Positions 49,693 to 61,692 of a DNA stretch of 64,000 bases are shown piece by piece (the first letter of the stretch is position 1; each line of letters opens with the position of its first letter). This DNA comes from Avena insularis. Taxonomy: Eukaryota; Streptophyta; Magnoliopsida; Poales; Poaceae. The stretch spans positions 440,252,028 to 440,316,027 of the forward strand of contig CM042688.1 of NCBI GenBank assembly GCA_023614405.1. Reading direction: 5' to 3'. Below the pieces are notes generated by a model that worked only from the letters and a program-made list of their open reading frames with translations, was not told the origin of the DNA and ran no database searches. The position numbers and the translations under genes are program-made.

Positions 49693-51091
49693 CGATAACC
49701 CCCAAGTGTAGGGGATCACCATAGTACAATTCGATAAGTATTTGAGTGTCAAACCCACATGGATCTGAAGATAAACTATCTATTCTCTAAAGCCCTATAA
49801 CCCTCTTATATGGCCTTCTATGCAAAGCTAGGATCTATGTATGTGTTTTGTTTTGGTAGGTAGAAAATAAATAAAGTATGTGTTAGTGGAAACTACAAGT
49901 AAACTAGTGCAAGTTAAATTGATCTAATGAAGTGGAGTGGTGGCAAGTTTTATCAAGTAGAAAGTTTCTCAAGCATCAAGTTTATCTAAGGGAGTAAATG
50001 CTTAGGCAATTGTTATTTCATTTGTTTGTTTGGTTGTTTATTGTTTCTTCTAGGACCGAGCCTTAATTAGGTGTAGCCAAATAAATATGCATACACAACT
50101 ATTATGATGGATCCTAAGGCCATGTTACTGAGCAAACATAGGAATTATTAAGACATAATTATCCCACCATAGCTATAAACTCTAGGGTCCCTGATATATG
50201 TCACCCCTAATGTAACTTTATGGATTGGACCACGGTTTTCTGTCCTCCACAGTCCTCCCCACTCCATTACATCATCGTGATCACCTTACATGCATTTCCC
50301 AACATATGTGTGCACTCATATATTGTACAAGAAGACCATCATAAAATATAACAACAAAGAATGCAACCAATAAACGAACTATTTTACTTTGCCATAACAA
50401 TTCACTACTCAAACAAAGACATGGAGTCACAATAGATAAAGGGAAGATAAAATATTGCTTCGCACATCCTGTTTGCCAAGAGATTACAGTAGGGGGATGG
50501 AGAGGATCTTGCTGTAGGTGTTGATCATGAATACACCCGAGGTGGGTGGAGCTCTCTGGAGGTGATTCCGACGGCATTTCCCCCCTCAAATCTTGTTCGA
50601 TGGCAGCCTCCTGACTCATTGTTTCTGTGTCTTTGATCTCTGCCTTCGTCTATGTCGAGGATCGCTGAAAGGGGGTATATATAGTAGGTTTTAGGTCAAG
50701 ACAAGTCGTTTGGCGAAAGAATCGACAACATCGGAAACTCGAGGGAGGAAAGAGCATACTAGCTACGGCCAGGGGGTGGGCCATGGGTGTTGTTCCCGTT
50801 CCCTCCTCGGTCTTCTTTTCTCGCGGATATTTGGCCCATTGTTATTCATTCTGGTAAATGCTGGGTCCCGTGAAGTTTCAGGTCAATTGGACATTGTTTG
50901 GGTACCTAAAAGTCAAAAACATTGAAATAGGGGTTTTCTACCTCGGCAGGGTTAATTCCACAACAATATGGGAAGTGTAAATTATTCCCAATAATCATTA
51001 TAAAACATGAATATAACCCATATATGATGGAAATATGTTGGAATATCAAGTAATAAAGTGCAAAGTTCATGTATGCATTTTACATGCATCA
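49693..51091 (-). repeat. 5' LTR of E (1.4 kb, complete)
   Basis: Plus-strand ends are CGATAACCCCC (TGATAACC expected) and CATGCATCA. TATATATA at 50676-50683 would drive minus-strand transcription. It contains about 45 bp (50997-51041) missing from the other LTR. Confidence 0.9.
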
Positions 51092-51259
51092 CTTACTTGT
51101 GGTTCAAGTCTAACCTATGATTTTTGTTAAATAGACATAAAGTCATTTAAGTAGGCAAAGTAAGCTAGGAAGCTTGAAAAATACCAAAATTTGGGAACAG
51201 TAAGTAAAACATGGTCCACATTGCGTGTACATTGGGGTGGTAGCAATTGTTTTACCAGG

Positions 51260-51640
51260 GGTGGTAGCAATAGTTCTGAAAGATTGAACTTCTTCCTCAG
51301 AATGTGCATGCCGACAAATTTGACCCTGTTTGGGAAACAATGAAATAAAATAAAGACAAGTAATAAACAAACCACCTTTGCATGGAATCATCATACGTGT
51401 ATTACTTTCCATGCAAAATGAGAAATTTCTGTTTTCACAAGTTTTGAAAAAGAACCAGCTTGTCTGCTTCACAATATTGGCCAACCATGTATGAACACAT
51501 CCAAGATTTCATCTCGAACAAACAAGTTCATAGCCATATCGACACCATAGTTTATGACATAGTTCCCACATTTGGTAGATGGGTGCACCTTTGTTACTAA
51601 ACAATGTTGCTAGTGGGAGAACTATTAGGAAAAACATTTC
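51260..51640 (-). repeat. Right arm of the diverged inverted repeat
   Basis: The reverse complement matches 31300-31655. With E removed, the arms would be separated by only about 220 bp, so this was a fold-back element or an inverted duplication before E inserted. The stretch 51092-51259 is the loop remnant, with a short duplicated phrase GGGGTGGTAGCAAT(T/A)GTT. Confidence 0.7.
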
Positions 51641-52249
51641 CAATTTTCCAAGCGATGGGAATTTTTTCTATAAAGGAAGTATGAATAATATGGATCATAA
51701 TGCCACAAATCCCAGTTTCAACACAAAGTGGGCCATGCTAATTTGAGTTGCAATTCCCAAGTTTTACGAGTTTTATTGATTCCTATCAAAATTTTCCTTC
51801 TTAAATGATTTTGGGGGAGTTCCGGCTAGCATTGGAAGTCATCGCCCCGCCCCGACTCGCCTAGGGACCCATGGTCCCATCACCACCAAAAGTAGTCGGG
51901 GACAACTCGTGAGCCAATGCTTGGACGGCGAGGTTGGTGCATCTTGTAAGCGTCACCTGTCTCCATGGAGTGCCATCCATCTTGCGCTCAATGGTGCGGG
52001 CCCCTCTGTCCTCGGGAGGGCGAGAAACCACTCAATGCTGAGTAGAAAGCTCTGTACCACCATGAACCTCCTTGAGAGGAGCTACCGAGGACACTCATCA
52101 CCTTCCGAATCACGACCGCCCAAGGGGCCATCGCAAGGGGGAACCTCCCTGCAATGCATCAAGAGAGCAAGGTGATGACCATGCCTGGATAAGGTCCTAC
52201 AGAACAATTCGTTCAAAGGAATCCCATTCGGTCCTAGAAGAATGACAAG
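51641..52249. other. Unclassified sequence, then degenerate gag 5' region
   Basis: Bases 51641-51810 are AT-rich with nothing recognised. From about 51830 the composition becomes GC-richer and coding-like, and probably forms the decayed 5' part of the gag that follows. The ORF 51909-52175 has no recognisable domain. Confidence 0.4.
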
Positions 52250-52846
52250 GAGAAGATGCTCGAACACACATCGAGCATCGCCGGGAGTGCCACCATCAAA
52301 AAGAAGTCGAGCTCACGAGAGCCATACAGAGCACTCCTGCTTTTGTATCCGGCTATGCTATCTTCATCGCAGAACTATGGCAGGTCAAGTGGCCCCCCCA
52401 AGTTCCAACCAGATGTATCGAACAAGTATGACAGGAAGATCAACCCGATGGACTTCCTATAGATATAATGAACCGATGTTTAGGCGTAGGAGGAAATGAA
52501 AGGGTCATGACCAATTGGTTCCCTCTCGCCCTAAAGAGTGAAGGACGGGCATGGCTCGTCAACCTTCCTGGGACCATCAATGACTTCCACAAGCTTTAAC
52601 AGAAGCCTGGAGACAACTTGTGCAAGTTTAAGCAACAATTCTTCCAGGTGGTACACACCATACCCAAGATCTATCTTGAGGCCATCGTTGTAGCCTACCA
52701 TGTGGGCGTTCGAGACCCTCACATGAGGGAGATGATGAGAACGAAGGACCTTGAATAAAATCTAGAGTTATTTGCCATGGCGTACAAGTTCGCTTGGGGA
52801 GAGGAGAGGAGACTCCTACCCAGTGAGGTCGTCGATGAAGAAGAGG
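52250..52846 (+). pseudogene. Degenerate Gypsy gag fragment
   Basis: Translated pieces carry PPKFQPDVSNKYDRKINPM, then (after a frameshift at about 52460) NERVMTNWFPLALKSEGRAW, LVNLPGTINDFHKL and FFQVVHTIPKIYLEA, VRDPHMREMM and ELFAMAYKFAWGEERR. This is the capsid core of a Gypsy gag unlike those of F and H. Stops are TAG 52460, TAA 52598 and TAA 52757. The fragment ends exactly where the CACTA-like terminus begins, suggesting that it was the target of that transposon. Confidence 0.8.
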
Positions 52847-53307
52847 CACTACTACATAATCGGGGTTTGTAGCATCCACCCGGATTGTGTTTTTGCCTAA
52901 AATTTTTGAACCACCTCCTAAACCCATTTATGCAGGTGGTTTTTGTGAAAACGCCACCTCCAATAATTCACGCGCATCCAATAATATCTTTTCAGAGGCA
53001 TTTCAAACAAATAAACTACTCTAATAATTGGGGAGGTGGGTAGAAAACCCGTTTGCCCCCAAAAATCGACTTATTGGCAGTGGTTCAAATTATGAGCCAT
53101 CTGTAAGCAGCACGGTGAAGGCCCAAAGATTAGGCTGCCTCTAATAATTTATTTTCGGAGGTGGTTTAAAAAACAAGCCCTCTACGGAAGTTTTGAACCA
53201 AAAAACCAAAACATCACTCCCACCAAATGGCAATTTCATTGGTTTATAAAACTTTTATATGAAATTTCATCACATACTCAAGCATAGTCTAGTGGTGGTA
53301 GGGGGCC
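52847..53307. mobile_element. Probable CACTA transposon terminus with subterminal repeats
   Basis: Starts CACTACTACATAATCGGGG, the shape of a CACTA terminal inverted repeat. Downstream, variants of GGAGGTGG or CCACCTCC and CTCTAATAATT recur in both orientations at about 52910, 52956, 53023, 53125 and 53155, as in subterminal repeats bound by CACTA transposases. The other end was not found inside the window. H inserted 460 bp in. Confidence 0.55.
53303..53307. repeat. TSD of element H, left copy (GGGCC)
   Basis: GGGCC directly before TGATACGT; identical to 63080-63084 after the 3' LTR. Confidence 0.9.
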
Positions 53308-54693
53308 TGATACGTCCAAAACGTATCTACTTTCCCGAACACTTTTGCTATTGTTTCTCCTCTAAACTTGTGTGATTTGGATGCAACTAACATGGACTGA
53401 CGCTGTTTTCAGCAGAATTGCCTTGGTGTTCAGTTTTTGTGCAGAAAATCAACTATCAGGAAAAATCCCGGAAAATATGCCAAAAATCCTATTTCACCAG
53501 AAGACTCATGGAGCCAGAATACGAGACGGAGGGGGGCTGGGCCCAGCCCACACCACCTGGCCGCTGCCAGGCTAGGCTGCCGCAAGGGGTGGTCCGCCGC
53601 CTAGACACCCCCTCGGTCTCCCTCTTTGCCTATAAGATGCCTTCTGTCCTAAAAACTCAGGGGGGTTCAATGTTTTTCCAGAAGGAGTTCCGCTCCGCCG
53701 CCACCACAAAATTCCATGATTCAGAACCAGAAACTCTGTTCTGGCACCCTGCCGGGACGGGGAATTGGAGGAGATCATCGCCATCATCATCACCATAGCT
53801 TCTCCATCGACCATCCATGTTTCCCCCATCTATGAGTGAGTAATCCCCCTCTATAGGCTAGGGGGATGGTAGGGATTGGATGATATCGTTCATGTAATGG
53901 CATCGGATTGTTAGGGCATGGTGCCTAGTATCTACTATTAGTGCTTTTTGACTTTGTTGCAACTTGTTATGCTTAATGCTTGTCACTAGGGCCCGAGTGC
54001 CATGATTTCAGATCTGAACATGTTATTGATTCATTATGATAGTATTGTTTATGGTCTTACCTGCAAGTTGTATACACACGTTGTTGTCCGGAACCAAAGG
54101 CCCCGGCGATGTAAATCGGGATAATCGGAGGAATGGCTTTGATGTGAGGATCACATGTGTTCACAGAGTGTTAATGCTTTGCTCCGATGCTCTATTAAAA
54201 GGAGCACCTTAATTGCCAGTAGTTCCCTTGTGGCCCCGCTGCAAACGGGCTGGCAGGACAAAAGATGTTGTCCAAGTTCTCATTGCGAGCACATATGACT
54301 ATATATGGAACACATGCCTATGATTATCTAGTACTTGGATGCTTTATCTTATTTATCTACAATTGCCCTATGTTCTGATTGCTATGTGAATTGTCCTGTC
54401 CATGCAACGCCCGACCATCCATCCCTATGCCTACCGCACTCGAATCCTACTGTTTACTGCTATTGTTACTACTGTCTTTACTTTACTACTGCTGTTACTT
54501 TACTATTGCTACTACAAAACTATTGCTATTAATAAACTGCTGTGAGCAAGATTGTTTCTAGGTGCCGCTGAATTGACAACTCAGTTGTTAAGGCTTATAA
54601 ATATTCTTTGACTCCCCTTGTGTCGAATCAATAAATTGGGTTTCACTTCCCTCGAAAATACTACGATACACCGCCTATACTTGTGGGTCATCA
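53308..54693 (+). repeat. 5' LTR of H
   Basis: Near-identical to 61693-63079. A TATA-like TATAAG lies at 53631-53636, after a CT-rich block. The 3' end carries a polyadenylation-like AATAAATTGGG (about 54630). The ORFs at 54335-54561 appear in both LTRs and are not genes. Confidence 0.92.
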
Positions 54694-54704
54694 AGACTAT
54701 TTTC

Positions 54705-54722
54705 TAGCACCGTTGCCTAGGA
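54705..54722 (+). promoter_or_regulatory. Primer binding site of H (tRNA-Asp, mutated)
   Basis: TAGCACCGTTGCCTAGGA; four changes from the standard tRNA-Asp site, three of them G-to-A or equivalent transitions. Priming may be impaired. Confidence 0.75.
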
Positions 54723-54782
54723 GCATAGCTTTATTTATCAAGTTCACTCGGATTCATTATTGTTAGCTGCCATCCATCCATC

Positions 54783-57457
54783 ATGGGTAAGTCTCGTGAT
54801 GGCAAAGTTCCTATTTTACCATCCACTACAAGAAGAGGTACGGTTCTAAACACCTCTGTTGCTCTTGATTCACCATCTGTTATGAGTAAGCTCGTTACAC
54901 CACCACATACACATGCTACACATATTGCTACTACTGCTGAATCTGAAACTTCTGATACTTATGATGCTGCTTCTACTGTGCTTGATAAGAGTGGTTCATT
55001 AGGTCCTTTCCTAGATGCTAAGATTGCTAGAACTATAGCTGGAAATACTGAAACTCCTAATGAAGACACTACTACACCTGTTAGTTCACCTGAGTCTAGT
55101 GAGAGATATGATATTGAAGACGGTTATGTTGAGATGACCGACGAATTTATTAAAGAATGTAAAAACACCCATGATAGGAGCGCTGCTAAGAGTCTCCTTG
55201 AGAGGCGTACTACTAGACCCAAATTGTCTCCTATTGCTAAGTTTGCTGCTTCTCCCATAAACATTAAAGATAAAGATTATGATTTCTCTCTTGATCTATC
55301 CTACATAGGTATTGTTGAGAAAGAACCTTTTTGTGGGACTAAGAAAGAAAGTGCGGTAGCACATATGACTGAGCTTTCTACCATGAGTGGCCTGTTTTCT
55401 GATGATATTAAAATGCGTACTTACTTTGTTGCTAAGATTTCTCCTTTTCACTGAAAGGAGAAGCTAAAACTTGGTTTAGTAATTTACCTCCTGGATCTAT
55501 TGATAGCCCTGATTGCTTGATTAGTACTTTCCTGCAGAAATATTTTCCTCCTAGTGCTAGACATGCTATTTTGCAGGAACTTTTTGATTTTAAACAGGGA
55601 GAAAAATATATATTGCCTGAATCTTGGGAAAGGTTTTGTGCTTTGATTCATGCACAGCCTAGAAGTCCATTACCTAAGAATGAGCTTCTTGATATATTTT
55701 ATAATGGACTAACTGAAGAATCTAGGACATACCTAGATAGTTGTGCTGATTGTGTTTTCAGGAATAGGACTCCCAAGGAAGATGAGGAATTAATGGCTAA
55801 AATAAGCAAGAACTATGAAGATTGGACTCCTCCTGAACCAGCTATACATGAAGTAATTATACCTGAACCAGCTATACCGACACCTATACCATCATCTAAG
55901 AAGAGGGGAGTTATTGAATTGAATGATGAAGTGATGAAGGAAGCTAAGAAATGTCTTAAGGAGAAGGGAATTAAAGCTGCAGATGTCAAGAATTTACCTC
56001 CTATAGAAGAACTATGTAAGCCAATTCCCCATTCATCCACTATTGATGTACACTCTCTCCAACACTTTCATGAAGGTGATATCCCTTACTCTAAACCTCC
56101 TGATCAATGCTTAGAAGAATTCAATATTTTTATTGTTAAGCAAGATAATTTTAATAAAAGGGTGCAAAATCATCTAATGGAAAACACTAGAGCTATTGTT
56201 GAGTTAAAAGATATTGTGGAAAGAACCTCTAATGATGTTAAAATGATTGTTAAACATTTTCAAATGGTTCAAACTCAAATAGATCAACTTATTAAGGTGC
56301 AAAAAGACATGCTAGTTAATGCTACCAAAGAAAAACATGCTTATGAAATTAGAACTAGAAGTGGTGCTGCTACCCAGGATCCTCTATATCCCGAGGGGTA
56401 TCCCAAAAGAATCGAGCAGGATTATCAACAAGATGAAAATAGTGGTACTAATCATAAGAAAAGAAAGAATAAACATAAAACTATTGTAGAACCCTCTGAA
56501 CCTGCTAAAGATCCTAATAGTATATCTGTCTCTGATGCTGAAACTAAAAGTGGTAATGAAGAAAATGATGTTCCTGATAAAGAAGAAGTTGAAGAAGAAC
56601 CTGAAAAGCACACTAAGAATACTAAATACACTAAAGAAGATTTTGTTGCTAAGAAACATGGTAGTGAAAGAGAGACTTGGGTCCAAAAACCTATGCCTTT
56701 CCCTGATAAGAAACACAAGTCAAAGGAAGATGAACACTATAATAAGTTTTGTGAGTGGATGAAACCTTTATTCTTGCAAATTCCTTTGACTGATGCTATT
56801 AAATTGCCTCCTTACTCAAAGTATATGAAAGATATTATCTCGAATAAAAGGAAGATCCCTAATGAAGAAATTTCTACTTTGCTTGCTAATTATTCCTTTA
56901 ATGGTAAGGTTCCAAAGAAACTTGGAGACCCACGGATTCCAACTATTCCTTGTTCTATTAAGAATAGTTATGTTAGAACTGCTTTGTGTGATTTGGGAGT
57001 TGGAGTTAGTGTTATGCCTTTTTCTCTGTATAAGATACTTCAACTAGAAAAATTAATACCAACTGATATATCTTTGCAAATGGCTGATAAATCTACCACT
57101 ATTCCTGTTGGTATATGTGAGGATGTACCTGTTCAAGTGGCTCATAATTTCTTGATATTAACTGATTTTGTTGTGCTTGAAATGCCTGAAGATGATAATA
57201 TGTCTATTATTCTTGGGAGACCTTTTCTTAATACTGCAGGAGCTATTATTAATTGTAATCAAGGAAAGGTGACTTTCAATGTTAATGACAAGGAACATAC
57301 TGTCTATTTCCCTAAGAAGATTGATAATACTTATGGTTTGAATTCAATTGAACATGTTGAGGGCATTCAAGTTGGAGAGATATATTGTCCCATACCAAGA
57401 GAAAAATTTGAAACTACTATGATTGGGACCATTGCTATCAAAGTTGAGGTAACATAA
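54783..57457 (+). pseudogene. gag-pro: gag-protease of element H (one frameshift)
   Basis: ATG 54783 follows the primer site by about 60 bp. A 224-codon part ends at a frameshift near 55448, in a TTTT run before CACTGAAAGG; the remaining 646 codons follow in another frame. The capsid core reads GEAKTWFSNLPPGSI, FLQKYFPPSARHAILQELFD and ESWERFCALI, FYNGL. A Lys/Glu-rich linker follows. A retropepsin-like domain has CDLGVGVSVMPF (Asp at 56990) and IILGRPFL (about 57210), typical of Athila-like gag-protease. It would build the particle and process it; the polymerase must come from a partner. The single frameshift could be natural or a sequencing error in a homopolymer. Confidence 0.9.
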
Positions 57458-58308
57458 TCATTAGTGGAATACAAAGTTTTGTCTCATATAAAATTGTTTT
57501 GGTAACAAGACCTAATCAACCTTGTTAACAAAAGGATTTCATTGAACAAAACAATGTTTTCACCATGATTATCTCCGCTTACTTCTATTCTATCCATTTT
57601 AGTTTTTGCTTTCGTTTAGTTTTCTTTTCTGTTGCTAGTTGCTTGCATGTTAGAGTGTCTTAGAACTCCTATAGTTCTAGCCTTGTTTTGTCATTGCATC
57701 ATTCCAAAAAATCTTTCTGTCAAAAATTCATTCATCCATACCTGAAAATTGCCCAAAATTAAAGTGTCTCGAAAAATTCCAGAAAATTCATATTAAATTT
57801 TTACGTGAAAAAAGGGGCAGAGGAGTGCCTGGAAGGTACCAGGGGGCCCACCAGGCAGGCACACCACCTGGTGGCGCAGCCAGCCCTAGGGCGCACCTGC
57901 CTATGGTGTGGGCCACCCCTGGCCCTCCACTCACTCTCTCACTTGACACTTTCTTCTCTCTTCCGAGCAAACACTAGTTCATTGCTCAAAATCGCGTTCT
58001 TGCTGTTCTTGCCCTCGATTTTTCGATCTCCTTGCTCAGCCCATCTTTGCTGCTAAAATTTGGAGCATTTGCTCTCCGGTATGTGACTCCTCCGCTTGTC
58101 CAAGTAGATTTATGTTTAGTGGTTTATATCTTGAGTATTTTGCTACTGCAGGTGACAGGTTTTGAGAGCTTGTAAGCTTGTTCAATGCTTAGAGATATAG
58201 TTTTGATGCATATTTAGGCCTCTTACAAGTCCCTATGAGTAGTGCCCTTCATTATATTCACTTTGCAATCACTTGTTTAATAGATGTTTAAATTTCAGAA
58301 TATCAAAC
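57458..58308 (+). other. Spacer between gag-protease and ORF2 of H
   Basis: AT-rich 3' untranslated-like sequence, then a GC-rich block (57820-57930) and a CT-rich leader-like stretch (57930-58080). It ends in TTTAAATTTCAG/AATATC, a plausible splice acceptor just before the ATG of ORF2. This could allow ORF2 to be made from a spliced RNA; no pol domain is present. Confidence 0.5.
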
Positions 58309-59421
58309 ATGAACAACCGTTCCTTTGGAGAAATATTTGAGAGGGATGCACCTAGGAGGTCAAGGCCCTCAAGATCAGCCTCTCAGTTCAGGCCATCATA
58401 CAATGAGGATCTCATTGCACCTCGTATTGGTAATGAAGGAGATGATGGGGATGCTCACCCATCTACTTTTCCTTGTTTTACTTTCTTACAAGCTGCAGGG
58501 ATTCTTGATGATTTCTTACTACTGATTCAGAGGGTTGGTTTGACCTCATACATGCAAGATGAGAGTGAGCAATACGCTATGCTCACCAAGACTTTTGTTG
58601 AGAGCTTCGTGTTTACTAACACGCCTTATTAGTCAACTGTCTCTTTCAGAATTTATAATCTGCCCTTTACCATGTCATTGGAAAGATTTTGCAGTATTGT
58701 AGGTGTCAACATGACAGGGACCGTGAAGAAGATTCAAGGGCGACCCGCTGATTTGCTAGAGCTTTATCGAGGAGTGACCAATGATGATGAACGCGTAGCT
58801 CAACGCGGAAAGATAAGAAACATCCAACTCCCTGCTCTTAGATACTTTGCATATTATCTTTCTACTAATGTTCTCGGTAGAGAGAATACGAGTAATATCT
58901 CCAACTATCATTTAGCCTTCCTTGCTGCTGCGCTCAACAATTATACTTAGTACAACCTCGGCTCGCTTATTGCTCGCCGCCTAGCTACTAGGGGGCCTAT
59001 CCATGGGGGCATCATTGCTTCACATATGGTCAATGCATTGGAGCTTTCAGTGGACCCCAATGATACAATATTGGCACCACAAAGTCTTGACCTTGTTGCT
59101 ATGAAAACACATCACTTTGTCACTGCTAATTCTGATTTGGACAGTCTAGTATATAGGATGCTGTTTACTGACGGGGATGAGAGGGAGATCCCTTTGCCGC
59201 AATCTACTTTGTTTAGTGTTCACATGAGACCGTGGTCGCGCTCCAAGGAGGAGGTGGATGAGCAGGTCCGCTTGCTGGGGTTCCACGGGCAGCACCAGGA
59301 GGATGTGCCCTCCTACGATTACTCCGCGCACTATGGAGGGACGTACTCGATCTCGCACCAGGACGAGGGTACCTCCTCATCGTACCATGGAGACACTTCA
59401 TCTTGGCTAGCTTGGGATTGA
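58309..59421 (+). pseudogene. Second ORF of element H (Athila-type ORF, unknown role)
   Basis: One frame of 371 codons starting MNNRSFGEIFERDAPRR, interrupted by TAG at 58630 and 58948. It has RIYNLPFTMSLERFCSIVGV, then LPALRYFAYYLSTNVLGREN and SLIARRLATRGP, resembling the plant transposon-type domain often found in Athila-like ORFs. The C-terminus is rich in Ser, Tyr, His and Gln (HQDEGTSSSYHGDTSSW). There is no signal peptide or transmembrane helix, so it is not an envelope protein by sequence. Both stops are TAG, consistent with CAG-to-TAG transitions. It lies where env-like or accessory ORFs occur in this group. Confidence 0.7.
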
Positions 59422-61692
59422 CACCCACTTAGGCCAAAAACCTAAGCTTGGGGGGAGGTACGCTGACATCGCACTCATCACCATATCATTTTGCGTCGGT
59501 ACTTTGTATATTCATGTTTCGTTCTGTTTTTAGTTTTTGTTCTTTCTTTGTTTTTGCTTTCTAAAACACAAATAGACCAAAAATATTTCTGTTGTTTCTC
59601 TTTGGTTTGCTTCTTTCTTTTTTCCTTGGTTTGCTTTTTTCCTTTTTTCTTTGTTTGAACTATTCGAAAAAACCCAAAAAGATTTTGCTTTGCTTGCTCT
59701 TCCCTTTTTGATTCTTGTTTTAAAAATCGAAAACACCAAAAATATTTGTTGTTCTTCTTTGGTTTTGTGAGTTTGTTGCAGGGTTCAGCAGTCCTTAGTG
59801 GAATTTGGTTTCATATTATTATTCAAGCCACACAAGTGAAAGGCAATAATGAGGATTAATGACAACTTGAGGTGTGGTAAGAGGCTGGTAATGAACTCTA
59901 TTTGTTTTCATTTTTGTACATATACTCATCATTGTGGGCATGGTTAGTCTGTTTGTGTAGGGTGTATGTTATTCATGGATGCTTAGTAGTTCATGCTTTC
60001 TCATGATTAGTTCCAGCTTGCTAATAGTTTGTAGCATGTCATATGAATGTTTGCTTGCATTACTCTATTCATAACTTGGTATGACACCATGGTATCCTCC
60101 TCTGAATGTTTTACTTGAATTGACTTGGCACATGCTCATGCATGCATATGACTGAAATGATCAGTTAAGCCTCGATGAATTATTTTGCCTTGAGGGTCTT
60201 GAATCACTTTCATGCCATGATTAGTCCTGTTTTGTTGCAAGCATGATTATGATATCTATTGCTCTCCCGTTTGTCGCTCCCTTACTATTGCTAGCCTTCA
60301 CTTACACTGAGTTAGTTTTACTCGTGTTTCCAATTCCCTAAACCCAAATATTGTCAAAAGTGTCCACCATACCTACCTATTAGCATCATTTGCTATTTCC
60401 GTGCATATTCAATATGCCTTGTTTTCTTCCGAATAAAATGTTTGCTTGTTATGAGAAAGTTAGTAAAGCTCTCACGAACCTGAACCATTGTGATTGTCCA
60501 TGAAAGTTATATGCTTGCAAATTATAGGCCAGGGATTAGCAGAACCGTGCTATCACGGGGAACGCTTTCAACACCTGTAAATATATACCCAGTTGATACC
60601 ATGCTCTTTTGTTTGCAGATGTCATCGGTGTGGAATAAAAGGGGAGCTTGTAAGTCCACAGAGTTATGTATGTGTGTTAGAGAAACGCCTAGGCCGCCGG
60701 TCTAATCCATGCTGTCATGGTGGAAACCTGCAGCGTAACCATAATAAGTATCTATGAAGCATTCTTCTTATAAAAAAAAGGGAGAGATAACTATTGAGAA
60801 AAAGAAAAAAAAGAGATTTGAGAAAAGAGGAAAGAGAGAAAAAAGCACCATTTTCCCATGGTAAATAAGAAGATTGCTGAGATACTCATTGTCTGCTTGC
60901 CTTGTCATTTTGATATGGGGATTCTTTCGTATCATCAGGCAAGGGGTACCCCGTTGGCAGGTCTCTATGATACGCACGTATTTACGACGACAGGAACTTA
61001 CCGGTAACTAAAGTTGAGTAGCATGAGGAGCGGCCCTCGTACTCAAGGGACATGGGATTTCTAGTTTATAGTTTGTCAAGCATATAACTCAGATTGGACC
61101 TCACTTTCACCTTAACCATATTAAAGATGCTTATGATAGGGGCAATGAGATCTCAAAGCTAATGAGTACCATACTTTCAACATTTGGAAGCCTTTCAAAC
61201 TACTCAAAACCTTTTTCATTTCCTTGTTGAGTCTCCACTTATTCTATGAGCACCTTCTTGAGAGCATAGTTGTCATTCTTAGTGTAATGTGCTTGTCTCA
61301 AAACTTGATTATTTGTGTTATGACTTTGATGCTTGTATCTTTGATATCTTTACTTCTAGTCTTCACCTGGACTTCAGAGGTGCCTTGGCATTCACAATAA
61401 AAAGGCAAGCGAGATACCACTCTATCATACGTTGTTATGAGCATTGTAATGTTGCTTATGTTTATGCTTCATGCTACTTATTATTTTTGAGTTGGAATCT
61501 ATTCATAGCTTGCAATGCCTAGTAAGTAAACTTAGTTGCATACTCTTTATTATGAATTGTCTAAGTAGTTGATCACATACTGAGAGTATATACATCATAT
61601 GAAGCAAATGTGTTCGTGAAAGTTTCTTTTATCGCACTTAGTTTTCAACTGAATTGCTTGAGGACAAGCAATAAGCTAAGCTTGGGGGGAGT
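59422..61692 (+). other. 3' non-coding internal region and PPT of H
   Basis: T-rich stretches (59510-59760), then sequence shared with the internal region of E (60340-61200), ending with AAGCTAAGCTTGGGGGGAGT (61673-61692), the purine tract. A second AAGCTTGGGGGGAGG tract lies at 59444-59458, directly after ORF2. No coding motif was seen. Confidence 0.7.

Larger units (their letters stand above)
31710..51091 (-). mobile_element. Element E: non-autonomous Athila-like Gypsy retrotransposon, interrupted by F
   Basis: Minus-strand order is 5' LTR (51091-49693), tRNA-Asp primer site (49681-49664), about 4 kb of internal sequence (49692-45724), purine tract (45737-45724) and 3' LTR (45723-45674 plus 32996-31710). 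The LTR pair matches across the whole length, and element F sits in the 3' LTR. Flanks CTAAC (31705-31709) and CTTAC (51092-51096) are a plausible TSD with one change. The internal region has one short ORF and no RT or integrase. Confidence 0.85.

Noticed and set aside
54335..54561. Two overlapping small ORFs, repeated at 62721-62947
   Set aside because: Both are inside the H LTRs and consist of a TACTACTG-type low-complexity stretch.
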